Notes: generated from the letters alone by a model not told the origin. 64,000 nt of DNA from Advenella mimigardefordensis DPN7 (GCF_000521505.1 NZ_CP003915.1:1922001-1986000), one strand, 5' to 3'; positions 44,357 to 53,760 are shown, numbered from the stretch's first letter. Numbers and translations are program-made.

Positions 44357-45037
44357 ATGGCGTATGTGCACACATTCGATCTGAATCGCGTCGGTCGCGA
44401 TTTCGTTGTTGGTGATATTCATGGTCACTATACAAAGCTGATGCACGCTTTAGATAATGTGGCCTTTGATGCCGGCCAAGACCGGTTGTTCTCGGTGGGT
44501 GATCTGGTTGATCGTGGCACTGAAAATGAACCGGTGGTGAATCTGATTGGTACAGGGTGGTTTTTTCCGGTTTGCGGCAACCATGACGATTACGCCATTC
44601 GCTACCATCGGATTGGCCGGATGGATGAAGACAATTATCGGCGTAACGGTGGCAGTTGGTTTATTGAGACCAGTACGGACAAAAGGGAAAAGCTGGTAGC
44701 CCAACTGGAACGTCTGCCTATGGCTATAGAGGTGGCAACGATAAACGGGCGGATTGGCATCGTACATGCAGACGTACCCTGTCGGCACTGGAACAATCTT
44801 GAACGCTATTTAACCTCCAAATCGGGTCGCCAGCGAGTAATGTGGTCACGCGATCGATTTGAACGCCAGGACACGACAAGGGTTGATGGAGTAGATCACG
44901 TCATCGTCGGGCACAATTGCCATCCAGATATTATCACGCTTGGCAATGTGCATCATATTGACACGGGTGGCTGGCTACCCGATGAGCACAAGGGGCATTT
45001 TACCTTGCTGGAAATCAGCAAGCCGGGGCTGCTGTAA
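44357..45037 (+). CDS. Metallophosphoesterase, PrpA/PrpB-like serine/threonine phosphatase
   Basis: The 226-residue enzyme carries the PPP signature in order: GDIHGHY, GDLVDRGTEN and GNHDD. These provide the two metals, and IVGHNC carries the later histidine. It resembles the bacteriophage lambda and E. coli PrpA/PrpB phosphatases, which act on phosphoproteins and some nucleotides. The start fits the family and lies after AAGGAG. Confidence 0.93.
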   Translation: MAYVHTFDLNRVGRDFVVGDIHGHYTKLMHALDNVAFDAGQDRLFSVGDLVDRGTENEPVVNLIGTGWFFPVCGNHDDYAIRYHRIGRMDEDNYRRNGGSWFIETSTDKREKLVAQLERLPMAIEVATINGRIGIVHADVPCRHWNNLERYLTSKSGRQRVMWSRDRFERQDTTRVDGVDHVIVGHNCHPDIITLGNVHHIDTGGWLPDEHKGHFTLLEISKPGLL

Positions 45038-45124
45038 TTTGGTCACGCGAATGTGCCAGACCGGCTATCCGGTTTTATCTGCAGTGAATCGCAGTAATGC
45101 CATCTGTCATTTATTTCTGTCCTG

Positions 45125-46543
45125 CTATATGCTATGTGGCTGCTTTGGAAATAGCACCTTCACTCTCAATCCACCAGCAGTTGCGCCGTAACTGCAGTTC
45201 GTTATTTCAACACTGCCACCATGTACAGCAGTGATGGCCTTGACTGTCGCCAGCCCCAGACCCAAGCCATCCTTATCTGTATCAAGACGATAAAAGCGCT
45301 CGCCAAGTTGCGCCAGGCTGTCCTGCGGCACGCCGGGTCCATCATCTTCAATGATTAGGATGACACTGGTATCGTTGCTCGATATACTTATTTTCACCGC
45401 ATGGCTGGCATATTTCACTGCGTTGTCAATGAGGTTGGCGCATACGTTACCCAACAATGGCGCATCCCCCTGAACAGTACAGGGCTCGTGCGCCTGCAGG
45501 CACACGGAAATATTGCGATCTTCTGCCAGGGCGTAATAAAGATCGGTTAAATCAGCGGCAATCAGATCCAGACGACAGGGCACTAACGGTTTTCTTCTGA
45601 CACCGGCTTCCAGTTCGGAAATCTGCAGGAGCTGGCCGAGCAGTGCGGTGAGCGCATCGGTCTCCAGTGCCACTCGGTCTACCGTTTCAGCCAGTTCGTC
45701 GTGCGAGGCACCTGCAATTTGTGCAGATCGCAGGCGTCCCTGTATTCGCATAAGAGGCGTACGCAGTTCGTGCGCAATGCTGTCGGACACGTGACGTACT
45801 CCTTTCATCAACTTTTCCACGCGGTCGAGCATGGCGTTGACGTCCTGGCTTAATTGGCTGAATTCATCCGGTGCTGACATTTCCGGAACACGCAAGGACA
45901 GTTGCCCGGGACCGATGCGTCTTGCGGTGGTTCGCAGTGTTCTGACGCTACGCTCCAGTTTTCGTCGGAAAATATATGTACCCGAAGCGATCAGCAGAAG
46001 TGCTAAAGCCACGGCGGTTCCCATGCCGCGTAAAATCATGGCACTGACATGCTCGATTTTCCCTGACTCGCGTCCGATCAATAGTGCGTGTCCATCAGGA
46101 AATTGTGTGCGCTTGAAATAGCCGACAACCTGCATGCCGTTCACTTTCACAACAGTTTCGAACATCCCCGATGCTACCGGATAATGCGTTGCCTCCTCGA
46201 TATTACCCGCCAGTACATTGCCATTATGATCGGACAGAAGAAACAGATCGTCGGCACCATCCAGTTCATCTGCAATGGCGCGGTTCACTGCGACAGACAC
46301 GGCAGCGATATTGCCTGTAGCAAACTCAAGCGCCAGTCGCTGCTCTGCATGGTCAATCTGTTCTGATAGCTGCGTGCGCATCACGCCGATAACCTGTACA
46401 TAGATAAAAGCCAGGAGAACCAGCGTGGTGACGATAGCCAGCAACCCATAGCTCAGCGTCAGATGAAAAGCAATCGAATCCCGATAGCGGCCTATGATTT
46501 GGCGGCAGAGGGCCAGGCTACCTGCTATCGAGCGCGACGTCAC
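45125..46543 (-). CDS. Sensor histidine kinase
   Basis: The 472-residue membrane kinase has two transmembrane segments (about residues 30-52 and 172-192) enclosing a periplasmic sensor domain of roughly 115 residues. A HAMP region follows, then the H-box with His258 in SDSIAHELRTPLMR. The ATP-binding N (NLIDNAVKYA), G1 (DDGPGVP) and G2 (GLGLGLATV) boxes are present. It is paired with the response regulator at 46549. The two lie divergent from the tctBA genes. The sensor domain does not identify the ligand. Confidence 0.94.
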   Translation of the reverse strand: MTSRSIAGSLALCRQIIGRYRDSIAFHLTLSYGLLAIVTTLVLLAFIYVQVIGVMRTQLSEQIDHAEQRLALEFATGNIAAVSVAVNRAIADELDGADDLFLLSDHNGNVLAGNIEEATHYPVASGMFETVVKVNGMQVVGYFKRTQFPDGHALLIGRESGKIEHVSAMILRGMGTAVALALLLIASGTYIFRRKLERSVRTLRTTARRIGPGQLSLRVPEMSAPDEFSQLSQDVNAMLDRVEKLMKGVRHVSDSIAHELRTPLMRIQGRLRSAQIAGASHDELAETVDRVALETDALTALLGQLLQISELEAGVRRKPLVPCRLDLIAADLTDLYYALAEDRNISVCLQAHEPCTVQGDAPLLGNVCANLIDNAVKYASHAVKISISSNDTSVILIIEDDGPGVPQDSLAQLGERFYRLDTDKDGLGLGLATVKAITAVHGGSVEITNCSYGATAGGLRVKVLFPKQPHSI

Positions 46544-46548
46544 GTTGC

Positions 46549-47250
46549 TTACCGAGTTTCGCTGATGGCGAAGTGATCGGACAGTGTATATCCGGCCCCA
46601 CGCACGGTATGGATCAGTGGCTTGTCTGATCCTGAGTCAACCTTTTTGCGCAAGCGGCTGACCTGCACATCGATCACGTTTGACTGCGGGTCGAAACGAT
46701 AGTCCCAAACATGTTCCAGCAGCATGGTTCTGGTTACTGTGTTATTCGCGTTCAACATCAGATACGTGAGCAGGCGGAATTCCCGCGGTTGCAGCGCGAG
46801 TGGTCTGCCCGCACGCTCGGCCTTGCGTTTGTCCAGATAGGCGATCAGGTCGTCTACCTGCAGACGCTGTTGATGTACATGAGCGTCGGAACGTCGCACC
46901 AGCGCGTTAAGACGGGCAACCAGTTCAGAAAACGAAAAGGGCTTAACCAGGTAGTCGTCACCACCGGCGTTCAGCCCGGTGACGCGTTCGTCTATTCCTG
47001 TCAATGCACTGAGCACCAGTACCGGTGTTTTTCGTCCGACTGCGCGCAATGAAGAGAGAATGGACAGTCCGTCAATCCTGTTCGGTAACATCCGGTCCAG
47101 AATAATCACATCCCAGGTGGATTCCATCGCGAGCGGCAGCGCATGTACGCCATTATCACAGATGACACAGACGTGGCCGAGTTCGGTCAGTCCTTTCGTA
47201 ATATAACGTGCATTCTCTAAATCATCTTCAATCACCAGGCAACGCCACAT
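46549..47250 (-). CDS. OmpR-family response regulator
   Basis: The 233-residue regulator has a receiver domain with acidic residues at 9-10 (IEDD) and the phosphoacceptor Asp52 (IILDRMLP), and a C-terminal winged helix ending TVRGAGYTLSD. The ATG at 47250 is preferred to the TTG at 47283 because the family begins just before the first strand. Its stop is 5 bp from the kinase start, so the pair is one transcript. It probably controls tctBA. Confidence 0.93.
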   Translation of the reverse strand: MWRCLVIEDDLENARYITKGLTELGHVCVICDNGVHALPLAMESTWDVIILDRMLPNRIDGLSILSSLRAVGRKTPVLVLSALTGIDERVTGLNAGGDDYLVKPFSFSELVARLNALVRRSDAHVHQQRLQVDDLIAYLDKRKAERAGRPLALQPREFRLLTYLMLNANNTVTRTMLLEHVWDYRFDPQSNVIDVQVSRLRKKVDSGSDKPLIHTVRGAGYTLSDHFAISETR

Positions 47251-47406
47251 CCAATACTCACTTTCCAAGAGTTCGCTGCGCAAGGCAGACGGTTGTTGAT
47301 ATTGTCCAGTCGATAAGAAAAATGCGTTGTTTACGCTCTGATTGTTTCTGCTTTGACTGACCTTAGGGACGACGCCTGCACCTCACGATCCATAGCCGGA
47401 TGGCCG

Positions 47407-47440
47407 CAGTAGCGTGTAGCTTGCAGTAGCGTGTAGCTTG
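47407..47440. repeat. Perfect 17-bp tandem repeat, two copies
   Basis: CAGTAGCGTGTAGCTTG occurs at 47407-47423 and again at 47424-47440 with no mismatch. It lies in the 397-bp gap between the response regulator gene and tctB, about 207 bp before tctB. It is either an operator pair for the regulator or a slippage repeat. Nothing else in the gap is supported. Confidence 0.7.
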
Positions 47441-47647
47441 CACCTTGTTGAAAACAGGCGGGGCAGGCGCATCGTCAGGCTATCATCTCAAATATAAAAG
47501 AGAAGAACAATCAATCTTGCCAGATGGTAATCAGGGCGTAATGTTCGGCAGGATCATTCATCGCATAATTTCCCTTCGTTTATTTTTGGTTCACCAGGAT
47601 ATTGCAACAAAGCAAAGCTGGATGGTGTTCCATTCTGGAGGAGACAG

Positions 47648-48115
47648 ATGCGGTTAAAGTTCAGTATTAACAGACGCGATGCGTGGGCATCCGGGTTGCT
47701 TTGCGCCTTGGGCCTTGGCACGGTGCTGCAGGGAAGCAGCTATTCAATGGGTACGATGTCGCAAATGGGCCCGGGTTTTTTTCCGGTGCTGGTTGGGGCG
47801 TTGCTGATGCTCGTTGGCCTGCTGTGCCTGATTGTATCGGGTTTGAGCAAGGATGAGGAGGAGGAAGAGAAAATCGGTTCTCCGGAATGGCGAGGATGGT
47901 TTTGTATCGTCGCCGGTGTGCTCGCTTTCATTGCACTCGGTCAATATGGCGGTCTGGTGCCGGCAACCTTCGCATTGGTGTTTATTTCTGCGCTGGGCGA
48001 TCGCACACATACCTTGCGCAGCGCCTTGCTTCTGTCGGTGTTTGTGACCATCATTGGCATTGTTATTTTTTCCTGGGGGCTGGAGCTACAGTTTCCCATG
48101 TTCAGCTGGGGTTAA
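47648..48115 (+). CDS. tctB: Tripartite tricarboxylate transporter small permease (TctB)
   Basis: The 155-residue inner-membrane protein has four hydrophobic segments and a charged, glutamate-rich loop (SKDEEEEEKIG) in the middle, as in the TctB/DUF1468 family. GGAGG lies 7 nt before the ATG. It pairs with TctA, which starts 3 bp later, to form the membrane part of a secondary importer. A TctC/Bug binding protein is missing from this locus. Confidence 0.92.
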   Translation: MRLKFSINRRDAWASGLLCALGLGTVLQGSSYSMGTMSQMGPGFFPVLVGALLMLVGLLCLIVSGLSKDEEEEEKIGSPEWRGWFCIVAGVLAFIALGQYGGLVPATFALVFISALGDRTHTLRSALLLSVFVTIIGIVIFSWGLELQFPMFSWG

Positions 48116-48118
48116 CAG

Positions 48119-49636
48119 ATGGAGATTTTATCGAATTTAATGCACGGCTTTGGCGTCGCCTTTCAGCTGGATAATCTGATGTGGGCGATATTTGGCGTGT
48201 TTATGGGAAACGTGATTGGCGTGTTGCCCGGTATGGGCGTGCTGGCTGCCATCTCCATTCTTCTTCCCCTGACCTATGCGATGACACCGACCGCAGCGTT
48301 GGTCATGCTGGCCGGGATCTATTATGGTTCGCAGTACGGCGGCGGCATTACTTCAATTATGCTGAATCTGCCCGGTACGGCTTCGCACGCCGTCGCATGT
48401 CTTGACGGTAATCCGCTGGCCCGAAATGGCAAGGCAGGATCGGCTTTGTTTATGCTGATGCTGTCTTCTTTCTGCGGAGCAACCGTTGGCATTCTGGCCA
48501 TGATTCTGTTTTCACCGATGCTGGTGGAGGTTGCGTTCCGCTTTGGGCCTGCCGAGTATTTTTCCATGATGATGCTGGGACTGCTGGCCGGTGCAACCCT
48601 GGCAAAGGGATCGGCGGTCAAGGGCGTGGCCATGGTTATCGTTGGTCTTATACTTGGCGTGGTGGGCACCGACGTTAACAGTGGTGTTGCACGCTTTGAT
48701 TTTGGTTTTCCGGAACTCCAGGATGGCCTGCAGATCGTGGCGCTGGCCATGGGACTGTTTGGTATTGCAGACTTTCTGAAAAATATCAACAAAGTTGGCA
48801 CTGAACATACCAAGGCGCTGGGCAAGGTGACTACACGCTCGCTGCGTCCGCAGAAAGGGGATATCAAGGCTTCGCGAGGCGCGTTGCTGAGAGGGACGGG
48901 CATTGGTGCGGCATTTGGCATTTTGCCAGGCACAGGCCCTACGATTGCGTCATTTATTGCCTACGCCACGGAAAAGAAAGTGGCCAGGGAACCACGTCGT
49001 TTCGGACGCGGTGCAATTGAAGGCATTGCCGCACCTGAGGCGGCCACCAGTGCCTCCACTCAGACCAGCTTTATTCCTACCCTGAGCCTGGGGATACCCG
49101 GCGATCCGGTTATGGCACTGATGCTGGGCGCGCTGATTATCCATGGCATCCAGCCTGGTCCGCAAATGGTCGTCGAGCATGCTGACATGTTCTGGGGGCT
49201 GATTGCCAGCTTCTGGGTTGGAAATATCGTATTGCTGGTTCTGAATTTGCCATTGATTGGCATGTGGATCCGGCTGCTATCGGTACCCTTTAAGCACTTG
49301 TATCCGGCTGCACTGTTTTTTGTCTGCGTGGGTGTATACAGTACCAACAACAATCTGTTTGATGTGGGTATGGTGCTGTTGTTTGGGGTGATAGGTTACC
49401 TGTTCATGCGCCTGCGATTTGAAGCCGCGCCCTTGCTTCTGGGGTTTGTGCTCGGGCCTATGGTAGAAGAGAACTTCCGCAGGGCGCTGTTATTGTCGCG
49501 GGGTGATCCCATGGTTTTTGTTGAGCGGCCAATCAGCCTGGCGTTTATTACGGCTGCCATATTGCTGATTGCCGGCCTGGTTTATTCAACATGGCGCGCA
49601 AGCAGCCGACCAGGGCAAATGGCGACAGCAACGTAA
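48119..49636 (+). CDS. tctA: Tripartite tricarboxylate transporter large permease (TctA)
   Basis: The 505-residue inner-membrane protein with about 12 segments contains the TctA hallmarks GNVIGVLPGMGVLAAISILLP, GIYYGSQYGGGITSIMLNLPG and GILPGTGPTIASFIAYATEKK. It moves carboxylates with a proton or sodium gradient, delivered by a Bug protein. It ends 22 bp before a strong terminator, closing the unit without a tctC. Confidence 0.95.
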   Translation: MEILSNLMHGFGVAFQLDNLMWAIFGVFMGNVIGVLPGMGVLAAISILLPLTYAMTPTAALVMLAGIYYGSQYGGGITSIMLNLPGTASHAVACLDGNPLARNGKAGSALFMLMLSSFCGATVGILAMILFSPMLVEVAFRFGPAEYFSMMMLGLLAGATLAKGSAVKGVAMVIVGLILGVVGTDVNSGVARFDFGFPELQDGLQIVALAMGLFGIADFLKNINKVGTEHTKALGKVTTRSLRPQKGDIKASRGALLRGTGIGAAFGILPGTGPTIASFIAYATEKKVAREPRRFGRGAIEGIAAPEAATSASTQTSFIPTLSLGIPGDPVMALMLGALIIHGIQPGPQMVVEHADMFWGLIASFWVGNIVLLVLNLPLIGMWIRLLSVPFKHLYPAALFFVCVGVYSTNNNLFDVGMVLLFGVIGYLFMRLRFEAAPLLLGFVLGPMVEENFRRALLLSRGDPMVFVERPISLAFITAAILLIAGLVYSTWRASSRPGQMATAT

Positions 49637-49658
49637 TATAAATTGCAGTGGGTGGTTT

Positions 49659-49707
49659 GCAGGCTGGCATGTTTGGGGTTGTTTTTAACCTGGTTGTGCC
49701 AGCCTGC
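49659..49707 (+). terminator. tctBA terminator
   Basis: GCAGGCTGGCA (49659-49669) and TGCCAGCCTGC (49697-49707) form a perfect 11-bp stem with a 27-nt loop. TGCATTTTGCATTT follows. Convincing intrinsic terminator, though with a long loop. Confidence 0.75.
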
Positions 49708-49903
49708 TGCATTTTGCATTTACAGTTAATATAAGCAATGTGTCGCAAGATGATCGAGCTAATATTGTAAAACGATAAAATCAGGATACAAAGCGGCGTT
49801 GACGGTGCTTGTTTTCAGGGGATATAAGTGCAAAGAGCCTTACTCATTATCGATATGCAAAAATTTGTAGTGGACAGAGTTGAACGGGGTGTCCAGTACT
49901 ATC

Positions 49904-51303
49904 GAGAGTGTCCGTAATTTTGTGTTTGGGTCTATGATTGTCTTGAAGGAGGCAGACCATGACACAAGAGAACAAGAAGGAACCCAGAGGGATACCCAAG
50001 GGAAGGTTGCCGGCCAGCGCTAAGCAGCTACTGGATGACATGGTGACCGGTCCGATGACGCCTGAGGCGGTGCAGGACGCATTTACACTGCTCAAGAAGG
50101 CGTTCATTGAACGCGCGCTCGGCGCTGAGCTGGGCCACCATCTGGGTTACTCCAGTGGGCAGACCAAGCCTGAGTCGAGTCAGAATCAGCGCAATGGCAG
50201 CAGCGCCAAGACGGTGCTGACCGACACGGGGCCGGTGCGCCTGGATATACCCCGGGATCGCGATGGCAGCTTTGAACCGATTCTGATTCCCAAGCACGAG
50301 CGTCGTTTTACCGGGTTCGACGATAAGATCGTCGCGATGTATGCTCGGGGAATGAGCGTGCGCGAGATCCAGGCGTTTCTGGCTGAGCAGTACGGCACCA
50401 ACGTCTCTGCTGACTTTATCAGCTCAGTCACTGACCAGGTCATAGAGCAAGTGCAGGCCTGGCAGGTGCGGGCGCTTGAACCGATGTATCCTGTCGTGTT
50501 CTTCGATGCGCTACGCGTTAAGATTCGCGATGAAGGCGTCGTACGCAACAAGGCGGTCTACATGGCTCTGGCCGTGCTGCCAGACGGCACCCGTGAGATT
50601 CTGGGATTGTGGATCGAGAACACAGAAGGAGCCAAGTTCTGGATGCGCGTCTTTAACGAGCTAAGGACGCGCGGCGTGCAGGACATACTGATTGCAGTGA
50701 CCGACGGTCTTAAAGGCATGCCCGATGCGCTTGAGGCCGTATTCCCCGCTACGACACTGCAAACGTGCATCGTTCATCTCATTCGCAACAGTCTGAGCTA
50801 TGTCAGCTGGAATGATCGGAAGAAGCTCAGTTCAGCACTGCATCCGATCTATAGAGCGACCAACGTCCAGACCGCTGAACAAGCGCTGCAAGCTTTTGCT
50901 CAGGGACCATGGGGTCAGAAGTACCCGATGATCGCGACCGCCTGGGAGCGGGCCTGGGAACAGGTCATTCCCTTCTTTGCCTTCCCGCTCGAAATACGCC
51001 GCATTATCTACACGACCAACGCTATTGAAAGCGTTAACGCGCAGTTGCGTAAGATCATTAAAACACGCGGGCAATTCCCGACCGATGACGCCGCCTTGAA
51101 GTTGTTGTGGCTGGCTATTCGCAATATCACCATCAAATGGGGATCCTCCACACACTACTGGAAGTCAGCCATGCAACAATTTGCTATCCTATACGAGGAG
51201 CGATTTACCGATGCCTATCACTATCGAGAATCAGCATCACAGGAAAAATAGGCAGAAAAATGACTTACCTTAACTGCCCGAACACAAAAAATCTGACACT
51301 CCC
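49904..51303 (+). mobile_element. IS256-family insertion sequence, complete
   Basis: The 1,400-bp element has imperfect 27-bp terminal inverted repeats (49904-49930 and 51277-51303, 21 of 27 matching; both start G(A/G)GAGTGTC). The 8-bp target duplications GTACTATC lie at 49896-49903 and 51304-51311. One transposase gene fills the interior. The exact duplications and intact transposase suggest a recent, possibly still mobile copy. The family follows from the transposase and duplication length. Confidence 0.95.
49959..51251 (+). CDS. IS256-family (mutator-type) transposase
   Basis: The 430-residue DDE transposase has catalytic residues D183 (VVFFDALRV), D249 (AVTDGLKG) and E357 (TTNAIESVN), with the spacing of the mutator superfamily. 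The helical insertion lies between the second D and E. GGAGG is 8 nt before the ATG. No frameshift is seen. Confidence 0.96.
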   Translation: MTQENKKEPRGIPKGRLPASAKQLLDDMVTGPMTPEAVQDAFTLLKKAFIERALGAELGHHLGYSSGQTKPESSQNQRNGSSAKTVLTDTGPVRLDIPRDRDGSFEPILIPKHERRFTGFDDKIVAMYARGMSVREIQAFLAEQYGTNVSADFISSVTDQVIEQVQAWQVRALEPMYPVVFFDALRVKIRDEGVVRNKAVYMALAVLPDGTREILGLWIENTEGAKFWMRVFNELRTRGVQDILIAVTDGLKGMPDALEAVFPATTLQTCIVHLIRNSLSYVSWNDRKKLSSALHPIYRATNVQTAEQALQAFAQGPWGQKYPMIATAWERAWEQVIPFFAFPLEIRRIIYTTNAIESVNAQLRKIIKTRGQFPTDDAALKLLWLAIRNITIKWGSSTHYWKSAMQQFAILYEERFTDAYHYRESASQEK

Positions 51304-51847
51304 GTACTATCCTCAAAATTGCATACAAAATATGCAATATATTCTTGATCAATTCCGACAGGCTGGTAATCCTATTTTGCACGTTCGCCATCAGTCAGCC
51401 GAGCCCGAGTCTATTTTTCACAAGCAGTCGCCGTTGTCGTTACCGCTGCCAGCCTTCGAAGCAGTAACAGGCGAGCCTGTATTTATTAAAAGTACGTCGT
51501 CTGCTTTCAGTTCAACAGATCTCTTTTCCTATCTGCAGATAGCCGGAATTTCAGCGCTGGTCGTTATCGGTGCTGTTGCGGGCTTCTGTGTTAATTCGAC
51601 TGTTAGGTCGGGATCTGATTTGGGATTGACGATGACCGTAGTGGAAGACGCCGTTATTAGCTTCGAACTTGATCAATGTGAGTTGGAGGCCGCCCAGCTT
51701 CATCGTGCGACGCTTGCTTTATTGGCGGCAGACTTTGCTACGGTCACTGCGTGTTCGCAGTTACAGGTCTATTGATAGCGTTGTGTATTTCAAAGCGTTG
51801 CCCCGGACCTCCGCCAGCGTTCTCTAGTACGTCGTTGCTAAAGATGC

Positions 51848-51883
51848 TTGACGCTCTGCGTAGCACACAAAGCGTCAATTTTT
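51848..51883 (+). terminator. Terminator of the disrupted hydrolase gene
   Basis: TTGACGCT (51848-51855) and AGCGTCAA (51871-51878) form an 8-bp stem ending in TTTTT. It lies 73 bp after the hydrolase stop and 17 bp before the convergent MFS stop, so it may serve both directions. Confidence 0.75.
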
Positions 51884-51899
51884 AATTCACTCGCACTAA

Positions 51900-53105
51900 C
51901 TATTGCCCGCGTATTCTTTGACTGTCGTGCTTGTTCACCAGCACCAGAATCAATGCCAGCAGCGACACAGCCGCACCGACAATAAAAGTATATTCGGCAC
52001 CAAAACTATCCCAGGTCAACCCGGCGACGACGCTGGCAAACAGCATGGCAATGCCGCTCACCAGATTAAAAAAGCCAAACGCAGTACCGCGCAGATCTGC
52101 CGGTGCGGTGTCTGCAACCATGGTGGCCAGCAGTCCCTGGGTCATTCCCATATGCAGTCCCCAAATGGCAACGCCGATAATTACAAATGCCCAATGATTG
52201 CTGCTTGCCAGCACCAGATCAGCAATGATCAGTACAACCAGTCCCAACGCCAGGAGCGTACGATGGCTCATGCGATCGGACAATATACCTATCGGATAAG
52301 CCGACAGCGAATAGACCAGGTTCATGATAACCAGCGCCAACGGCACCAGCGCGAGGGCCATGCCGCCTTGCTGAGCCCTGAGCACCAGAAAAGCCTCACT
52401 GAATCTGGCCAGGGTAAACACGGCACCGATGAATACAACCCACCAATAAGACTGGCTCAGCCGTTTGATATTATCCAGTTTGATCGGATTGCTTCGTTTG
52501 GCTCCTTCTTTATGCGCAGGTTCTTTCAGGCCGAAGTAGAGTAACGCGACTGAAATAAATGCCGGGATGGCAGCAAGCCAGAAGATGGTACGGAAATCAT
52601 TCGCCAGCAGGAACATCAATCCCACGGCCAGCAGCGGGCCCAGAAAGGCACCGATGGTATCCAAAGATTGGCGCAGGCCAAATGCGGCTCCCCGGATTTC
52701 GGGCGAAACCAGGTCGGCTACCAAAGCATCGCGCGGGGCACCGCGGATACCCTTGCCGATTCTATCGGCAAAACGCGCAGTAAACACCATGCCCGGTGTT
52801 CCGGCCATCGCGAAGAAAGGTTTGGACAGTGCCCCCAGGCCATAACCCAGAACGGCAAGGCCCTTGCGTTTACCCAAATAATCACTTAATGCGCCAGAGA
52901 AGATCTTGACGATCAATGCCGTCGCCTCGGCGATGCCTTCGATGGCACCCACCACAAACATACTGGCACCCAGCGTGGATACCATGAAAATAGGCAGCAG
53001 ACTATGGATGATTTCAGATGAAATATCCATAAACATACTGACAAAGCCGAGTATCCAAATACCTTTTGGGATTTTCGCGGGCGAGGAGGGCGATTGGGGC
53101 TTCAT
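51900..53105 (-). CDS. MFS transporter
   Basis: The 401-residue inner-membrane protein has about 12 helices. The loop 2-3 reads SDYLGKRKGLAVLGYGLG and the fifth helix region has GKGIRGAPRDALVADL, a motif of the YajR/TolC-independent MFS group related to fosmidomycin or nickel resistance exporters. A GTG at 53120 would add five residues. No ribosome site supports either start. No neighbouring gene identifies its substrate. Confidence 0.88.
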   Translation of the reverse strand: MKPQSPSSPAKIPKGIWILGFVSMFMDISSEIIHSLLPIFMVSTLGASMFVVGAIEGIAEATALIVKIFSGALSDYLGKRKGLAVLGYGLGALSKPFFAMAGTPGMVFTARFADRIGKGIRGAPRDALVADLVSPEIRGAAFGLRQSLDTIGAFLGPLLAVGLMFLLANDFRTIFWLAAIPAFISVALLYFGLKEPAHKEGAKRSNPIKLDNIKRLSQSYWWVVFIGAVFTLARFSEAFLVLRAQQGGMALALVPLALVIMNLVYSLSAYPIGILSDRMSHRTLLALGLVVLIIADLVLASSNHWAFVIIGVAIWGLHMGMTQGLLATMVADTAPADLRGTAFGFFNLVSGIAMLFASVVAGLTWDSFGAEYTFIVGAAVSLLALILVLVNKHDSQRIRGQ

Positions 53106-53377
53106 TGTTCGGTGGCTCACAATAGAAAGGTGGTGATGCTGACAACGGCTGGAGCGTGTTTATGTGCGAGCATTTTTGATGAGGATGCGGGGGAATGGGC
53201 CATCTGCTGGCGTAGCGATTTTGGGCGCGTAAACCAATGGATTAGATGGGATTGTTTGAATTGCTGTGAGTATAAATCGAAGCGCTAGGATGTTGTGAAA
53301 TAAGAATCATTCTTCTTAAAATTTAAGCGCGTCCCATGTATGGGACCACCGACGGTCGCGGTGCCGGAGTTAATTCG

Positions 53378-53503
53378 TTAATTGAACAGGCTGCTCACAG
53401 CGATGATCGTTATTGCCAGGGCAGCGCCGATCAACAAAGAATACCAATTGTGCTTGGACTGCATTTTGGATGCATCTGCATTCAGCCTGGCGGTTACGGC
53501 CAT
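53378..53503 (-). CDS. Very small single-pass membrane protein, hypothetical
   Basis: A 41-residue frame with a C-terminal transmembrane helix (WYSLLIGAALAITIIAVSSLFN) and a polar helical N-terminus. The frame has no ribosome site, but the amino-acid pattern continues in frame upstream to the stop at 53567 (QNATKTAEDISKL...). That stop overlaps TAATG. A single-base change near 53555-53562 would join them into a 62-residue protein, so the gene may be frameshifted. It is the last member of a compact minus-strand cluster. Confidence 0.4.
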   Translation of the reverse strand: MAVTARLNADASKMQSKHNWYSLLIGAALAITIIAVSSLFN

Positions 53504-53566
53504 CAGCTTGGAGATGTCCTCTGCTGTCTTGGTGGCGTTCTGAAAACCCCGGCTAAAGCCTTTGCA

Positions 53567-53755
53567 TTAGCCGCGTAAGTTGAGCAGAAAATGCTGGGTC
53601 ATTACAGATAAGAGGGCAAAACCAATACCAAAAGTTAATAGATGCCCATACTCGACCCAGCCTTTTGATCTCATTAACATGTAACGAGCGGACGGGTATT
53701 GATTACAAAAAATATAGCCAGCGAGCAAAGCTAAAGCAAGACCTAGCGCTTCCAT
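53567..53755 (-). CDS. Small two-helix membrane protein, hypothetical
   Basis: The 62-residue protein has hydrophobic segments near residues 3-17 and 40-55 separated by a basic loop with the pattern CNQYPSARYMLMRSKGWVEY. That loop resembles the start of longer uncharacterised proteobacterial membrane proteins, so this may be a truncated relative. It begins 5 bp after the previous gene's stop. The sequence is AT-rich, unlike the surrounding MFS and infA genes. Confidence 0.55.
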   Translation of the reverse strand: MEALGLALALLAGYIFCNQYPSARYMLMRSKGWVEYGHLLTFGIGFALLSVMTQHFLLNLRG

Positions 53756-53760
53756 TTGTT

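Larger units (their letters stand above)
49828..51775 (+). pseudogene. Isochorismatase-family hydrolase gene disrupted by an insertion sequence
   Basis: The gene starts with GTG at 49828 (QRALLIIDMQKFVVD). It is broken after position 49903 by the IS and resumes at 51312 (PQNCIQNMQYIL). If the IS and one copy of the 8-bp target duplication are removed, 76 + 464 nt make a continuous 540-nt frame of 179 residues. That frame keeps the catalytic triad as Asp9, Lys85 (VFIKST) and Cys118 (VAGFCVNST). So the original gene was intact and probably functional, and the insertion is recent. Isochorismatase-like hydrolases cut small amides or enol ethers. Confidence 0.92.

Noticed and set aside
45125..47250. 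Calling the two-component pair TctE and TctD
   Set aside because: The position near tctBA supports a link, but the sensor domain is not recognisably of that type, so the pair is left unnamed.
53336..53578. An 80-codon plus-strand frame near the small-gene cluster
   Set aside because: The minus strand in the same place carries a better membrane-protein pattern, and no ribosome site supports the plus frame.
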